From: Hymenobacter mellowenesis
GTDB taxonomy: Bacteria > Bacteroidota > Bacteroidia > Cytophagales > Hymenobacteraceae
Reading direction: 5' to 3'
Assembly (NCBI RefSeq): GCF_030581005.1
Contig: NZ_JAUQSX010000001.1
Coordinates: forward strand, 434,001-498,000
DNA: 64,000 nt
Positions 41,102 to 51,377 of this stretch are shown piece after piece. Under the pieces are notes generated by a model, which saw nothing but the letters and a program-made list of their open reading frames with translations, did no database searches and was not told where the DNA came from. Made by a program: the position numbers and the translations under genes. Within the stretch, counting starts at the first letter, position 1; each line of letters begins with the position of its first letter.

Positions 41102-41623
41102 CTACAGCGGGTCAGCCGTTACTTTGAAGCGGGCGTCGGAGCGCACCGTAAAGTCGTTGGCGTTGAAACCGTTCAGCGTGGCATTCACCGTGAGCTGGTA
41201 AGTATCAGCTTTCAGGTACTCATCAAGACGGGCCGTGGTGGGCGTCAGCTTGATAGTGTTCACGCCCCGGGGCACGTTGGTGATGCTGGCCAGCAGAATC
41301 TTATTGTTGGTGTTGGGCGTATTGATGAACACATCTAGCTTGTTGAGAAAGTCGAAGTTGGAGTTGGCCGGGTTGGTCACGGTCAGCACCATCTGGTCGA
41401 GGTATACGTCCTTGACCTTGTCTTTCGAGGTCTTGTTGTTCTTGAAGGAATCGGCCGAATTTGTGGTTACCGTCACGGCTGGCAGCTGGGCATTGACGAA
41501 GTAACCCGGAATGACCACACTCTGCGACGTATCGACCGTGAAGGTCAGCAGCTGGTCAACTTTTTTACAGCCCACAACGGCCAGAAACAGCAGCAGCGGT
41601 GCCAGGAGGAGGATTTTTTTCAT
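41102..41623 (-). CDS. Lipoprotein of unknown function
   Basis: A 173-residue protein. MKKILLLAPLLLFLAVVGCK is a lipoprotein signal with lipobox AVVGC. The mature part is beta-rich and polar with few aromatic residues: VDTSQSVVIPGYFVNAQLPA, KDVYLDQMVLTVTNPANSNF, KLDVFINTPNTNNKILLASI and DEYLKADTYQLTVNATLNGF. This resembles single immunoglobulin-like or transthyretin-like lipoproteins in Bacteroidota, but I cannot assign a family. It is likely anchored in the outer membrane. It is more AT-rich than the neighbouring genes. Confidence 0.75.
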   Translation of the reverse strand: MKKILLLAPLLLFLAVVGCKKVDQLLTFTVDTSQSVVIPGYFVNAQLPAVTVTTNSADSFKNNKTSKDKVKDVYLDQMVLTVTNPANSNFDFLNKLDVFINTPNTNNKILLASITNVPRGVNTIKLTPTTARLDEYLKADTYQLTVNATLNGFNANDFTVRSDARFKVTADPL

Positions 41624-41688
41624 GGTCTATAAAGTGAGTTGGCTATCTATACGACAAGCAATGGGCCGGAAGTTCCGCCGGCTGGCCG

Positions 41689-42894
41689 TTAATCCATCAT
41701 ATCGGCCGAGCGGGGCGGGTCGGGCACGAAGCCGGGATTCCAGCTCATGGGGTAGCGAGCGTCCACGTAGGGCAGGGCGGTTTCGGTGAGGTAGAGGGGG
41801 CGGAAAGTGTCGACCATTACGGCCAGCTCGTGGGTTTCCTTCTTGCCGAGGCTGGCCTCCACCGTGCCCGGGTGCGGGCCGTGGGGCAGCCCCGTGGGGT
41901 GCCAGGTGAAGGACGCCAAATCGACGCCCTTGCGCGACATGAAATTGCCGGCCACGTAGTACAGCACCTCGTCAGAATCGACGTTGGAGTGGTTGTAGGG
42001 TGCCGGAATGCTGAGCGGATGGTAGTCGAACAGGCGCGGCACGAAGGAGCAAATCACGTAGTTATGCCCCTCAAACGTCTGGTGCACGGGCGGCGGCTGG
42101 TGCAGGCGCCCTGTAATAGGCTCAAAATCGTGGATGCTGAAGGCGTAGGGGTAAAAGTACCCGTCCCAGCCCACCACGTCGAACGGGCAGTGAGCGTAGG
42201 TGAGCTGGTGCATCAGGCCTTCTTTCTTGACCTGCACCAAGTAATCCCCTTCCGGAAAATCGCCGGTAATCAGCTCGCTCGGTGGGCGCATGTCGCGCTC
42301 GCAGTAGGGCGAGTGCTCCAGCAGCTGGCCGAAGTGGTTGCGGTAGCGCCGCACCGTTTCCACGGGGCTGAACGACTCCACAATCATCAGCCGCACCGGC
42401 CCTTCCTCAAAATGCAGCTGGTGAATGACCGTGCGCGGCACCACCACGTAGTCGCCGGGCTCGAAGGCCACCTTGCCCATCTGGCTCCAGAGCTCGCCGC
42501 GGCCTTCGTGCACGAAAATCACCTCGTCGGCCTGGGCGTTCTTGTAGTAGTAGCTCATCTGCTTTTCCGTGGGATTGCAGATGCTCATCGTCACGTCGGC
42601 ATTGCCGAGCAGCGTTTGGCGGGCGGTGAGGTAGTCGCCGCCGGTGGTGGTTTGGGCCAGCGTGCGCAGGTGCTCAGGCTGTAGCGGCCGGTCCTTCAGC
42701 AGCTTGGGCGCGAAGGGCCGGGGCTCGCCCACGTGCTTAATCTGCGTAGGCGGGTGCACGTGGTAGAGCAGCGACGACACGCCGTGAAAACCCAGCGTGC
42801 CCACCAATTGCTCCGAATATAGGGAGCCATCAGGCTGCCGGAACTGGGTGTGGCGCTTGAGCGGAATCTGGCCGAGGCGATGGTAATGCGACAT
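41689..42894 (-). CDS. hmgA: Homogentisate 1,2-dioxygenase
   Basis: A 401-residue double-cupin protein. The start MSHYHRLGQIPLKRHTQFRQ and later HCPFDVVGWDGYFYPYAFSI, PPVHQTFEGHNYVICSFVPR, and PYNHSNVDSDEVLYYVAGNF match the short bacterial homogentisate dioxygenase type. The His and Glu in the last motif fit the iron ligands. It opens the homogentisate ring to maleylacetoacetate in tyrosine breakdown. No other tyrosine genes are adjacent. The upstream 300 bases hold only a palindrome. Confidence 0.9.
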   Translation of the reverse strand: MSHYHRLGQIPLKRHTQFRQPDGSLYSEQLVGTLGFHGVSSLLYHVHPPTQIKHVGEPRPFAPKLLKDRPLQPEHLRTLAQTTTGGDYLTARQTLLGNADVTMSICNPTEKQMSYYYKNAQADEVIFVHEGRGELWSQMGKVAFEPGDYVVVPRTVIHQLHFEEGPVRLMIVESFSPVETVRRYRNHFGQLLEHSPYCERDMRPPSELITGDFPEGDYLVQVKKEGLMHQLTYAHCPFDVVGWDGYFYPYAFSIHDFEPITGRLHQPPPVHQTFEGHNYVICSFVPRLFDYHPLSIPAPYNHSNVDSDEVLYYVAGNFMSRKGVDLASFTWHPTGLPHGPHPGTVEASLGKKETHELAVMVDTFRPLYLTETALPYVDARYPMSWNPGFVPDPPRSADMMD

Positions 42895-42950
42895 GGTTCG
42901 GGGTGGGATTTCAGGGGTGGTTAGGGCCCGTGAAGTTACGAGTACCGCTT

Positions 42951-43190
42951 GTCATTGCGAGGCGGAGCGTCTGTCATTGCGAGCGTAGCGACGCAATACG
43001 TCCTGTCAAAGCCAGACACTTCCTTCTACCAGAAAGTACCTGTACTGCGCAATATCGAGTCTTTCTGTTTCGAATAAGGCTTTGTCACATTATTAGGTTA
43101 GTCGCTGAGAACAGGACGGATTAGCTACGCTGACCTTCGGTTGCCACGGCCTGCGGCCTCGCAATGACAAACGCTTCGCCTCGCAATGAC
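42951..43190. repeat. Family A-like composite element with ATTGC core
   Basis: Each end has two copies of GTCATTGCGAG: GTCATTGCGAGGCGGAGCGT then TGTCATTGCGAG on the left, and the complementary order on the right, about 140 bases apart. The inner left module TTGCGAGCGTAGCGACGCAA is itself a palindrome. No open frame lies between the ends. The core differs from other copies (ATGC) but keeps GAGCGNAGCGA. Confidence 0.85.
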
Positions 43191-43203
43191 GACGAGCCCT
43201 CCC

Positions 43204-44877
43204 CTACTTCCCCAGCAGCGCCAATTGGGCCGAGCTGTCGCTCACAGCGTGCAGGGCGCTTTGCAGCTCAGCATCCTGCTCGCGCAGCACGGTGTAGTAG
43301 GGCACCAGGCCGTAGGCACTGCGGGCGATGTATGCCTTGAGCTGGTTGCGCAACAGCGGCGCGCAGCGGCGCACGGTAGCCGGGTCGGCCTTCACGCCGT
43401 CCTGAGCGGCTTGAGCGGCCAGGCTCGCCAGCTGCACGTCGGAGATGCGGAAGGTGGCGTTGAACTGCTCGAAGCGCAGGCCTTCCAGCTCGGCCTTGTG
43501 GCTCTGGTAGAAGTTCAGGGCGAAGGCGCGGGCCACGCCGTGGGCCAGCAGGCGGGTGTAGTAGGCCGAGTGCGCCACCGAGTCGCGCGGCACGAATACG
43601 TCGGGCATGATGCCGCCGCCGCCATACACCACCCGGCCGTGGTCGGTGCGGAATTTCAGCTCTTTGGCGAAACGGACGCTGTCGGCCGATTGCAGCTCGC
43701 CGCGGGCGGCGCGATTGGCTACATCGGCGCTGTATTCGGCGTAGTTGGCGCCGTAGGGCTTCTGGATGGAGCGGCCGGCGGGCGTGTAGTAGCGGGCAAT
43801 GGTGAGGCGCAGCTCGCCACCGTCGCTCAGCGAGATGGGCTGCTGCACGAGCCCCTTGCCGAAGGTGCGCCGGCCCACCAAGATGGCCCTGTCGTGGTCC
43901 TGCAGGGCCCCGGCTACCACCTCGGCAGCCGAGGCACTGCCTTCGTCCACGAGCACCACCAGGGCGCCCTCCTCAAATTCGCCGGCTACTTTGGCATAGG
44001 TCTGCGAGTCATATTGCTCGCCCTTGCCGTCGGTGTACACGATTTTGCGCGAGCCCCCAATGAATTCATCGGCCAGGCGGGTGGCGCGGTCGAGGTAGCC
44101 GCCGGGGTTGCCGCGCAGGTCGAGCACGAGGCGCGTGAGGCCCTGCCGGCGCAAATCGACCAGCGCGGCTCTGAACTCGTCGTAGGTATTCGAGGCAAAG
44201 CGGCTCACCTTGATGTAGCCGGTCTGCTCATCTACCAGATAAGCCGCGTCAATTGAGGAATTGGCAATGCGGCTGCGGGCAATGCTCAGGCGCAGCGGCT
44301 GGGCCAGGTGCCGGCGGCGCAGTTCCAGGATGAGGCTGCTGCCGCGCGGGCCGCGCAGCAGCTCGCTGAGGCGTGGGGTGCTGAGGTGGGCGCCCGACAC
44401 CCGCTTGCCGGCAATGCTCAGAATCTGGTCGCCGGGCTGCACGCCGGCCTGCTCGGCTGGGCCGCCGCTGAGCGGGGCTACCACCGTCATGGTGTCGCGG
44501 AAAACGTTGAATTCGATGCCCACGCCATCGTAGTCGCTCTGCAGGAAGGAATCGGTTTTTTCCCGGTCGCGGGCCGGGATGTAGACGGAGTGCGGGTCGA
44601 GCTTTTCCAGCATCTGCACCACGGCGTAGTCAGCCAGTCCTTCAGTGTCTACAGAATCGGCGTAGTCGCGGTCGACGTAGCTCAGGATTTCCTTGAAGCG
44701 CAGGTAGCCGCGGGCGGTGGCGTCGGGGTTTTCGGATGAGGGTCGAAAGGGGTTATTGGCCACCAGCACGCCGCAGCCCAGAGCCAGGCTCAGCATCAGA
44801 ATTTGCCGCAGCCCGGCCCGCCACTTTTTCGCGACGGGCCGGGATTTCTCTAAAGAATCGGGCGGCAAAATAGACAT
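43204..44877 (-). CDS. S41 family C-terminal processing protease
   Basis: A 557-residue protein with an N-terminal membrane segment (ILMLSLALGCGVLVANNPF). After a helical part comes a PDZ domain (YDGVGIEFNVFRDTMTVVAP, GDQILSIAGKRVSG). The S41 core has LVLDLRGNPGGYLDRATRLA, the catalytic serine in LVVLVDEGSASAAEVVAGAL and the lysine in VGRRTFGKGLVQQPISL. A C-terminal helical extension of about 160 residues follows. It is a Ser-Lys protease of the periplasm that cuts C-termini or misfolded proteins. A strong promoter and a pair of direct repeats precede it. Confidence 0.95.
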   Translation of the reverse strand: MSILPPDSLEKSRPVAKKWRAGLRQILMLSLALGCGVLVANNPFRPSSENPDATARGYLRFKEILSYVDRDYADSVDTEGLADYAVVQMLEKLDPHSVYIPARDREKTDSFLQSDYDGVGIEFNVFRDTMTVVAPLSGGPAEQAGVQPGDQILSIAGKRVSGAHLSTPRLSELLRGPRGSSLILELRRRHLAQPLRLSIARSRIANSSIDAAYLVDEQTGYIKVSRFASNTYDEFRAALVDLRRQGLTRLVLDLRGNPGGYLDRATRLADEFIGGSRKIVYTDGKGEQYDSQTYAKVAGEFEEGALVVLVDEGSASAAEVVAGALQDHDRAILVGRRTFGKGLVQQPISLSDGGELRLTIARYYTPAGRSIQKPYGANYAEYSADVANRAARGELQSADSVRFAKELKFRTDHGRVVYGGGGIMPDVFVPRDSVAHSAYYTRLLAHGVARAFALNFYQSHKAELEGLRFEQFNATFRISDVQLASLAAQAAQDGVKADPATVRRCAPLLRNQLKAYIARSAYGLVPYYTVLREQDAELQSALHAVSDSSAQLALLGK

Positions 44878-44878
44878 G

Positions 44879-44911
44879 TAAAGTATAGAAGTGCTGGAAT
44901 AAAGTATAGAA
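44879..44911. repeat. Direct repeat in the S41 leader
   Basis: TAAAGTATAGAA occurs at 44879-44890 and 44900-44911, an exact 12-base repeat with a 21-base period, close to two helical turns. It lies between the promoter and start codon of the protease gene and could bind a regulator. Confidence 0.75.
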
Positions 44912-44921
44912 TAGTGTGGGT

Positions 44922-44950
44922 CAAAACTATTGAAATTTTCTTAGCTCCAA
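44922..44950 (-). promoter_or_regulatory. Bacteroidota promoter of the S41 protease
   Basis: On the minus strand TTG, 18 bases, TAGTTTTG, a full match to TAnnTTTG. The expected start is near 44915, about 38 bases before the ATG. The DNA from here to about 45110 is AT-rich and holds no gene. Confidence 0.75.
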
Positions 44951-45111
44951 ACCTTATTGTTTCGAATAAGGTGAATTTATTTAATAAATACAAAATCCTA
45001 CTCCCAAAAAGCAAAAATCCGCACTCTATAGCGGCATATTGCAATTAATCACCTAGCTAAACAGCTTATAAATCGCATTGCAAAAGTATAATTTTGCTAA
45101 TATACAGATAA

Positions 45112-45333
45112 AGCACCTTCGATGAGCTTGCTGAAATTGTCGCTCAACGGATTCTTTTTCGATACCAAGATGAAGCACAGTGGAAGGTGGATACGGACAC
45201 GGTCGAGCTTTGGATTTACCCCCTACCGGAGCTGCGTTTCTGCGGTTTGGAAGTTGCCGACCCAATATTGCAGGGCAAGGCTTATCGGTTGTTGCACAAA
45301 AGACGCAAATGGCCGGGCGGGGGCAAGCCCTAC
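45112..45333 (+). pseudogene. Start-less coding fragment running into a repeat
   Basis: From a stop at 45109 the frame reads STFDELAEIVAQRILFRYQD, EAQWKVDTDTVELWIYPLPE, LRFCGLEVADPILQGKAYRL, LHKRRK and then enters a family D repeat arm (WPGGGKPYR). It has protein-like composition but no start codon except a GTG at residue 26, and the C-terminus is repeat-derived. I do not recognise the family. It looks like the inner part of a gene cut at the left and ended by repeat insertion. Confidence 0.35.
45313..45333. repeat. Single arm of a family D element (D2)
   Basis: CGGGCGGGGGCAAGCCCTAC matches the right arm of the full element at 61778-61865. No left arm is found nearby. Confidence 0.65.
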
Positions 45334-45352
45334 CGGGTACGACCTCGCCTCC

Positions 45353-45398
45353 ACACTGTTCAACGCATCCATTTCTACACTGTTCAGCGCATCCATTC
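45353..45398. repeat. 24-base tandem repeat
   Basis: ACACTGTTCAACGCATCCAT and ACACTGTTCAGCGCATCCAT start 24 bases apart. The period keeps the reading frame of the upstream fragment (HTVQRIHF, YTVQRIHS). Only about two units are present. Confidence 0.75.
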
Positions 45399-45406
45399 CA
45401 AAACAG

Positions 45407-45443
45407 AAAAAGGGTTGGCCCCTTGCAGCGGGCCAACCCTTTT
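45407..45443. terminator. Terminator after the PID-CTERM-like gene
   Basis: AAAAAGGGTTGGCCC, a short loop and GGGCCAACCCTTTT. It ends the leftward operon from 52433 and may also stop rightward reading from the fragment at 45112. Confidence 0.85.
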
Positions 45444-45464
45444 CCGGTAATCAAGCACCGGTGC

Positions 45465-45734
45465 TTACGGCTTACGGGCGCGGCGCAGCCGCCGCAGCGC
45501 GTAGCCCAGGCCGCCAGCCAGCAGCAACGAGGCGCCACCGTCGAGCGGCACATCGGAGGCAGCGGGCGGTGGCGTGCCGGGCCCGGGGCCACCCGAAGTC
45601 GGCTGCGCCCCGGCCGACGGGCTGGCCAACACGCCCAAGCCGAATAGAACAACGAAACCAAGCCGCCGCGTGAGCGACGTGGTGTCCCCGGCGTGGGGCC
45701 GGGGACACGAGAGCGAAGATGAAATGTCTTTCAT
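45465..45734 (-). CDS. Small PID-CTERM-like sorted protein
   Basis: An 89-residue protein with a signal peptide (LGFVVLFGLGVLASPSAGAQ), then a short proline- and glycine-rich mature part (TSGGPGPGTPPPAAS) and a C-terminal VPLDGGASLLLAGGLGYALR followed by RLRRARKP. The P-(I/L)-D-G-G-x-S-L-L-L-A-x-G pattern with a basic tail is the PID-CTERM sorting signal seen in many Bacteroidota. Almost no mature domain is left between the two signals. It starts 7 bases after the stop of the giant T9SS gene and is probably in its operon. Confidence 0.75.
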   Translation of the reverse strand: MKDISSSLSCPRPHAGDTTSLTRRLGFVVLFGLGVLASPSAGAQPTSGGPGPGTPPPAASDVPLDGGASLLLAGGLGYALRRLRRARKP

Positions 45735-45740
45735 GGCGTG

Positions 45741-48700
45741 TTAGTTGAGCGTCAGTTTGCGGGTGAGCACGCCCTGCGCGGTGAAAATGCGAACCGAATA
45801 CACGCCCGTGGCCAGACCCGTGAGGTCGAGTTGCTCGCGCAGGATGCCGGCGCGGGGCTGGGCGCTCCGCTTCAGCAACACTTGGCCGAGGGCGTTCAGC
45901 ACTTCCAGCTGCACGGCGCCCGTGCCCGTCAGGCCGGCCATTTCCAGCGTAGCGGCGCCGGTGGTGGGGTTCGGATAGAGGTGGGTGGTGGCTTGCAGGC
46001 CCCCGGTGGCCGTGCCCAACACGCTGCTGGCTTGCAGCCAGAGGTAGAAGCGCTGGCCGGTGTAGCTGGGGCTCATGGTGAAGGCGTAGGTGGGAGTCAG
46101 CGTCAGGTTTTGGCGCGTGCCCAGCTCCCGGTCTTCGAGCCAGACTTCGGTGCCGGGGGGCAGGTTGAGCAGCTCGGTGGCTTCCAGTGTGTGGCTGCCG
46201 GCCTGGCCTACGCGCACGCCCAGCGGGATGCTGGGCCCGGCGGCCAAGCTCGGCAAGGCATTGATGGACAAGCCATCGGCTCCGGCCACGCTCCAGAGCG
46301 AGGGCGCGCCATTGCCGTTGAGTTGCACCTTGTAGGCATCAAGCGCGGCGTCGAAAGCCGGGGTGGCGGCCGGGTCGAAGTACAGCACGGTTTCATCGGC
46401 GGGGCCGCTGGCGCTCTGGGCTTGCAGGCGCACCAGGGGGTGGGTAGTCGAAGTAGTCGTGCGGTTGAAGCCGGGGTTGAGGTAGGCGCTGGGGCGGGCG
46501 CTGGCTGGCAAAGTCAGGGTAGCACCCGCCCCGGAGGTGGCCCGCACGAAGAAGCCCTGCATGGCGGCCAGGTCCTTGGTGCCTCCATTCTGCCCAATGC
46601 CGCCCACGTAGGAGCGGTAGGTGCCCGAATACGGTCCTGAAGGCACAAACACATACAGCGCCTGGTTGATACCCGCCACGGCGGGCACCTGGTCCCAGTC
46701 AAGGGGCGAGGGGAAGGGGTTGCCGAGCAGGTGCCAGCCGGCCTCGGCCAACGGGCCACGGCTGAGCGGGTAGCTCACGCTGGCGCTGGCCAGCGTACCG
46801 CTCACATCCACCACCGTGCCGGGCGCGGTTTGGGCCGAGTAGCCCCGGCCGGGCGTCAGGATGTCGGTGGCGGCGGGCACCATCCAGCCCTGGTCGAAGG
46901 TGGGCAGGGCAACCGTCAGGCGGGCTTCGTTGTACTGAAACAACGTCGGGAACGGCGTCACCGTGTTGCCCTGCGTGTTGTAGGCCGGGTTCACGTTGAA
47001 GTTGGGCACGTCGTCGGCAAACTCCTGCACGGTGGCCGTGCCGGTTTGCATCGGCGACGAGTAGTGCCGGTAGCCCGCCGTGCCCGCGCCCATAATGAAG
47101 CGTTCCATGGTGGCGCGGCCCGTGACGACGCCCCCGCCGGCGGGGTTCACCACCATGGCCGTGCCGCTGGCATCGGAGAGCAGCGTGAGGTTATTGCCCG
47201 AAGCCAGATTGCCGGCTGTGAGCGTGAGGACGTGCTGCACGCCGGCCGCGCTGGTCAGTGTGGCGCCCGCCGCGTTGTTGATAGTCAGGTCGTAAAAGCG
47301 CAGCGTGCCGCTGCCGCCCAGCGTTTGGGCAGTGGTGCCGCCGCACACGAAAGCGCTGGTGCCGGGGGCAAACGTGCCGTTGTTGGTCAAGTTACCAGTG
47401 AGTACGAACTGCCCGCTCAGCGTCAGCGACGCGCCGCTGGCGATGGTCAGGTTTTGGGCGGTGCTGCCCGCGCCAGCTACGGGGTACAGGCTCAGGCCAG
47501 CCGGAATGGTGACGTTGGTAGCGGCCGTGGGCACGGCGTTGCAGCTCCAGTTGGCGGCGTTGCTCCAGCTCGTATTCACGGCGCCCAGCCAAGTGTAGGC
47601 ATTGGCCGCGCCAATGAGAATGTCCGCGCCATTATCGGCGCCCACCGTGGCGGGCTGGCTGCCCACCACCCGGATGCGGTAGCCCGCACCCGGTGCGGTA
47701 CCGGCCGGAATAACGGCCGCAATGGTGGCCGATGCCGTGCCGCTCAAGGTGCCAATAGCTACCGGGCTGGCAAACGAGCCACTGGCATTCGAGAGCTGCG
47801 CCGTGAAGACATTACCGGCCGTGAAGCCGTTGGCCGTAAACGACACGCTCAGCGCCGAGCCCGCGCAATAGCCACTGGCCAGGCTGCTGGTTTGAATACT
47901 GGCCACTACCACGGGCGGGTTCACCACCACCGTGGTGCTCACCGTGGTCGAGCAGCCGTTCAGCGACACCGTCACCGAATACGTGCCGCTGTTAGCCGTC
48001 GTGGCGCTGCCGATGTTCTGGTTGGGGCCGGAAGAGGTGTAGCCGTTCGGGCCGGTCCAGGCGTAGGTGGCGCCGCTGATGCCGGTAGCGGTGAGGGTAA
48101 TGGTGTTGCCCGAGGCCACCGGCGAGTTGGAACCGGCCGAAACCGTGCTCAGGTTGGTGATGGTCAGGCTGGAGCCGTTGTCGTTGCTGGTAATAGCCGG
48201 GCTGGAGCTTTGCAGGCGAATGCGGTAGCCGGTACCGCTGGCCGAGGCCGGAATCGTGACGCCCAGCGTGCCGTTGGTGGCCGCTGTGGTGTTCACCGAG
48301 CCAATGCTGACGGGCGCGGCAAACGAGCCAGAGGCGTCCGACAATTGCGCCGTGATGGTATTGCCCGCATTGAAGCTGGGCCCACCGGCCGTGTAGCTCA
48401 GCGTATAGCCCGTGCCCGCGCAGAGCGGGCCGGCCAGCGGATTGAGCGTGAGCGTGGTCACGGGTGCAGCGGCGTTCACCGTTACGGGCGTGCTGGCCGA
48501 GGCCGAGCAGCCCGCCGCGTTGGTGATGGTGAGCGTGTAATTGCCCGACTGGCTGGGCTGGGCGTTGGTCAAAGTCAGGTTCTGGGTGGTGCCCACCGTG
48601 GCCGAGCCGCCGCCGGTGTAGGCCACGGTCCAGACGTAGGAGTTGCCGGTCACGGCGGGGCCGCCATTCAGGATGATGGTGCCGCCCTGCGCCACCGGCG

Positions 48701-51377
48701 AGTTGCTGCTCACCGTCACCGTCGGCAGGGCATTCAGCGTGAGGTTCGAGCCGTTGTCGTTGCTGGTAATGACCGGGTTCGAGCTAATCACGCGGATGCG
48801 GTAGCCCGTGCCGGCCGTGGCGCTGGCCGGAATAGTAGCCGTGAGCGCGCCATTGCCCTGCCCGCTAAAGCTCGTCGAGCCAATGTTAACGGACGAGACA
48901 AACGAACCAGAGGCGTCCGACAGCTGCGCCGTAATGGTGTTGCCGGCCGGATACGGGTTGCCCGACACCGCAAAGCTGACGGTGCGCGAAGCGCCCAGGC
49001 ACAACGAGCCGCCAAACGTGCTCATGGTCAGAATTGGGTCCGTCGAGGGCTGCACCGTCACGTCCACGAAGCTGCTGGACGAGCAACTGCCCAGCGTCAC
49101 GGTCACGAAGTAGCGGGCCGTGCCGGCCGTGGTGGTGCTGGTGGTGGGGTTGGCCAGCGTCGAGCTAAAGCCGCCCGGCCCGCTCCAGCTGTAAGTCGCG
49201 CCGGAGTAGGTCGGCGTTACGCTCAGCGCGATGGGCGCACCGTTGGCCACCGAGGCCGGGCCGGTGGCCTGGCTCACCGGCGTGGTGCCGATGGTGAGGT
49301 TCGCGCCGTTGTCGGTACCGGTCACGGCCGGGTTCGAGGCCACCACGCGCACGCGGTAGCCGCTGCCGGCCGGCGTGGCCTGCGGAATGGAGCCCGTGAG
49401 CACGCCACCCGTGGCGTTGCTGCTTTGCAGCGTACCCAGCAGCGGCGCGTTGGCCGCGAACACCCCGCTGGCATCTGAAAGCTGGAAGTTATAGGTGTTG
49501 CCCGTCGCGAAGCGCGAAGTATTCGTGCTGAACGGCACCGTCAGGGTGTTGCCGGTGCAATACGAGCTGGGCGAAATCGTGCCCGTCGCAATAGTCGCCG
49601 GGTACAGGTAGCTGGCGCCCGAGCAGGCCGTGCCGCCCGCCGTGGTCACGCAAATCTGCCCATCGGTGCCCCCGGCCGGGGCCGCTACCGTCAGGCCGGT
49701 GCTCGTGTTATTGGTAATCGGCCCGGCGGGCGTGCCGTTGAAGGTCACGGCCGTGGCGCCCCCCAAATCGGTGCCCGTGATGGTCACCACTGTGCCGGCC
49801 GGGCCGGTGGCGGGCGTGAAGTTGGTAATCACCGGCACCGGGCAGGTGGTCGGGAAGAAGTACACCCCAGCATTCGTCAGGCGGATGCCCTGCGCCAGGG
49901 TGGGCAGCGTGAGCCGCAGACGTATCCCGCGCACGTTGTTCTGCACCGTGGCCAGGGTCCGCACAATGTTGGTGGGCGTGGTTTGGTTGGCAGGCAGCGT
50001 GGCGGTATAGGTGTCGATGGTGCTCCAGGTGTTCAGGTTGCCCGACGCTTCGGTGGTTAGCGTGTAGCTCACGGCCGTGCCGTTCACGTTCTGCAGGGCC
50101 AGCTGCACTTCCGAAACGGTGCGCAGCGTGCTGGCACCCAGGTCAACCTGGGCGTAGTAGTTATTGAAGAAGGTCGAGGAGCCGCCCGTCACCGCCGCAC
50201 CGTTGAACATCTGCTCCACGGCGGTGGCTGTAATGCCGTTGCCTGTGTAGCTGGTCGTGGGCTGGTTGGCGGCGTAGTTGGGCGAGTTGTTGCAGCCGCT
50301 CTTGGCAAAGGCGCGGCTCAGCACCTGACTCCAGCCGCCGTTGGCGTCGCGGGTCCGCACAAACAGGCGGTGCTGGCCGCTGCTCAGGCCGCTGGCGTCG
50401 GCCAGTAGGTTGAGGTTGGTAAGGTTGGTGGCCGGCGTGGCAATGGGCACGTTCACGCCCGCGCCGTAGCCGGGGTCGGTATCGAAGTAATACTCGGCCT
50501 TGTTGATGTTGGGCGCGGTGGCCACCGTGAGGTCGTCCACGTAAAAAATCCGGTTCTGGGTCTGGCTCCACTTGCCGGCCACGTCGCGCACCCGGTAAAA
50601 CAAGGTATGGAAGCCCACCGGCAGCGCGCCCAGGCCCACCGTGAAGCTCACGCCCGTGGCGTTGGTGCCGCCGCCCGTGATGGGCGCGCTCGTGCCCTGG
50701 CCGTAGCCGGGGTCGGTATCCACGAAATACTCCACGGCCGCCAAACGGGCGGGCGGCGCGGTAGTGGTAGTGGGCTCCACGTAGAAAATCTGGCGGTAAG
50801 TCTGGCTCCAGCGTCCGTTTGCATCGCGCGAGCGCACGCTCAGCGAATGAAAACCCTCCGTCACACTACCCAGCCCAACGGTGAAGGCCACGCCGGCCGC
50901 GTTCGAGCTGCTGCCCGTGATGCTGACGGCCGTGCCCGCGCCGTAGCCCGGGTCGGCGTCGATGAAGTATTCGGCCCCGGCCAGGTTGGGCGGCGGGGCG
51001 GTGCTGGTCGCCGCCTCTTTGTAGAGAATCCGGCGGTAGGTCTGGCTCCAGAAGCCGGTAGCGGCCCGCGAGCGGATAAACAGGCTGTGGAATCCCGGGG
51101 TCAGCGGCGCGAGGCTGGCCGTGAAGCTCAGGTTGCTCAGCGTGGTGCCCGGGTTGTTGGGCAGGGGCACGGTCGTGCCCTGACCCTGGCCGGGGTCCGC
51201 GTCGAAGAAGTATTCTACCCGGGTGAAATCGTAAGAAACTTGGGCGTGCAGAGGCGAAAAAAGCGCCCCTACTGCCAATAGCAGCAGCATCGCCAGGCCT
51301 AGCCCGGTGTGCCGTATCAAGCGCAGCAAGTCCATATACAGACGTGAAAAAACACCCCGCAAAGGGCGCCTTTCCAT
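45741..51377 (-). CDS. Giant T9SS-secreted repeat protein, adhesin-like
   Basis: An 1878-residue protein. After the signal peptide ([19 protein letters not shown]), four repeats of about 85-90 residues carry the core EYFxDxDPGYGxGT...GFHxLxxRxRDxxGxWSQ. A discoidin-like part (about 370-510) and an IPT/TIG domain ([20 protein letters not shown]) follow. Then alternate modules with LSDASGSF and [15 protein letters not shown] and Ig-like modules. [15 protein letters not shown] near 1260 begins a beta-helix-like part, and from 1798 a type A T9SS domain ([16 protein letters not shown]) ends it. The ATG follows the upstream TAA directly. It should be surface-exposed or released. Confidence 0.92.
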   Translation of the reverse strand: MERRPLRGVFSRLYMDLLRLIRHTGLGLAMLLLLAVGALFSPLHAQVSYDFTRVEYFFDADPGQGQGTTVPLPNNPGTTLSNLSFTASLAPLTPGFHSLFIRSRAATGFWSQTYRRILYKEAATSTAPPPNLAGAEYFIDADPGYGAGTAVSITGSSSNAAGVAFTVGLGSVTEGFHSLSVRSRDANGRWSQTYRQIFYVEPTTTTAPPARLAAVEYFVDTDPGYGQGTSAPITGGGTNATGVSFTVGLGALPVGFHTLFYRVRDVAGKWSQTQNRIFYVDDLTVATAPNINKAEYYFDTDPGYGAGVNVPIATPATNLTNLNLLADASGLSSGQHRLFVRTRDANGGWSQVLSRAFAKSGCNNSPNYAANQPTTSYTGNGITATAVEQMFNGAAVTGGSSTFFNNYYAQVDLGASTLRTVSEVQLALQNVNGTAVSYTLTTEASGNLNTWSTIDTYTATLPANQTTPTNIVRTLATVQNNVRGIRLRLTLPTLAQGIRLTNAGVYFFPTTCPVPVITNFTPATGPAGTVVTITGTDLGGATAVTFNGTPAGPITNNTSTGLTVAAPAGGTDGQICVTTAGGTACSGASYLYPATIATGTISPSSYCTGNTLTVPFSTNTSRFATGNTYNFQLSDASGVFAANAPLLGTLQSSNATGGVLTGSIPQATPAGSGYRVRVVASNPAVTGTDNGANLTIGTTPVSQATGPASVANGAPIALSVTPTYSGATYSWSGPGGFSSTLANPTTSTTTAGTARYFVTVTLGSCSSSSFVDVTVQPSTDPILTMSTFGGSLCLGASRTVSFAVSGNPYPAGNTITAQLSDASGSFVSSVNIGSTSFSGQGNGALTATIPASATAGTGYRIRVISSNPVITSNDNGSNLTLNALPTVTVSSNSPVAQGGTIILNGGPAVTGNSYVWTVAYTGGGSATVGTTQNLTLTNAQPSQSGNYTLTITNAAGCSASASTPVTVNAAAPVTTLTLNPLAGPLCAGTGYTLSYTAGGPSFNAGNTITAQLSDASGSFAAPVSIGSVNTTAATNGTLGVTIPASASGTGYRIRLQSSSPAITSNDNGSSLTITNLSTVSAGSNSPVASGNTITLTATGISGATYAWTGPNGYTSSGPNQNIGSATTANSGTYSVTVSLNGCSTTVSTTVVVNPPVVVASIQTSSLASGYCAGSALSVSFTANGFTAGNVFTAQLSNASGSFASPVAIGTLSGTASATIAAVIPAGTAPGAGYRIRVVGSQPATVGADNGADILIGAANAYTWLGAVNTSWSNAANWSCNAVPTAATNVTIPAGLSLYPVAGAGSTAQNLTIASGASLTLSGQFVLTGNLTNNGTFAPGTSAFVCGGTTAQTLGGSGTLRFYDLTINNAAGATLTSAAGVQHVLTLTAGNLASGNNLTLLSDASGTAMVVNPAGGGVVTGRATMERFIMGAGTAGYRHYSSPMQTGTATVQEFADDVPNFNVNPAYNTQGNTVTPFPTLFQYNEARLTVALPTFDQGWMVPAATDILTPGRGYSAQTAPGTVVDVSGTLASASVSYPLSRGPLAEAGWHLLGNPFPSPLDWDQVPAVAGINQALYVFVPSGPYSGTYRSYVGGIGQNGGTKDLAAMQGFFVRATSGAGATLTLPASARPSAYLNPGFNRTTTSTTHPLVRLQAQSASGPADETVLYFDPAATPAFDAALDAYKVQLNGNGAPSLWSVAGADGLSINALPSLAAGPSIPLGVRVGQAGSHTLEATELLNLPPGTEVWLEDRELGTRQNLTLTPTYAFTMSPSYTGQRFYLWLQASSVLGTATGGLQATTHLYPNPTTGAATLEMAGLTGTGAVQLEVLNALGQVLLKRSAQPRAGILREQLDLTGLATGVYSVRIFTAQGVLTRKLTLN

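Noticed and set aside
46731..49478. A 915-codon plus-strand frame opposite the giant T9SS gene
   Set aside because: Its composition is dominated by Arg, Gly, Ala and His, and it follows the repeat structure of the opposite gene. No start signal or domain is seen.
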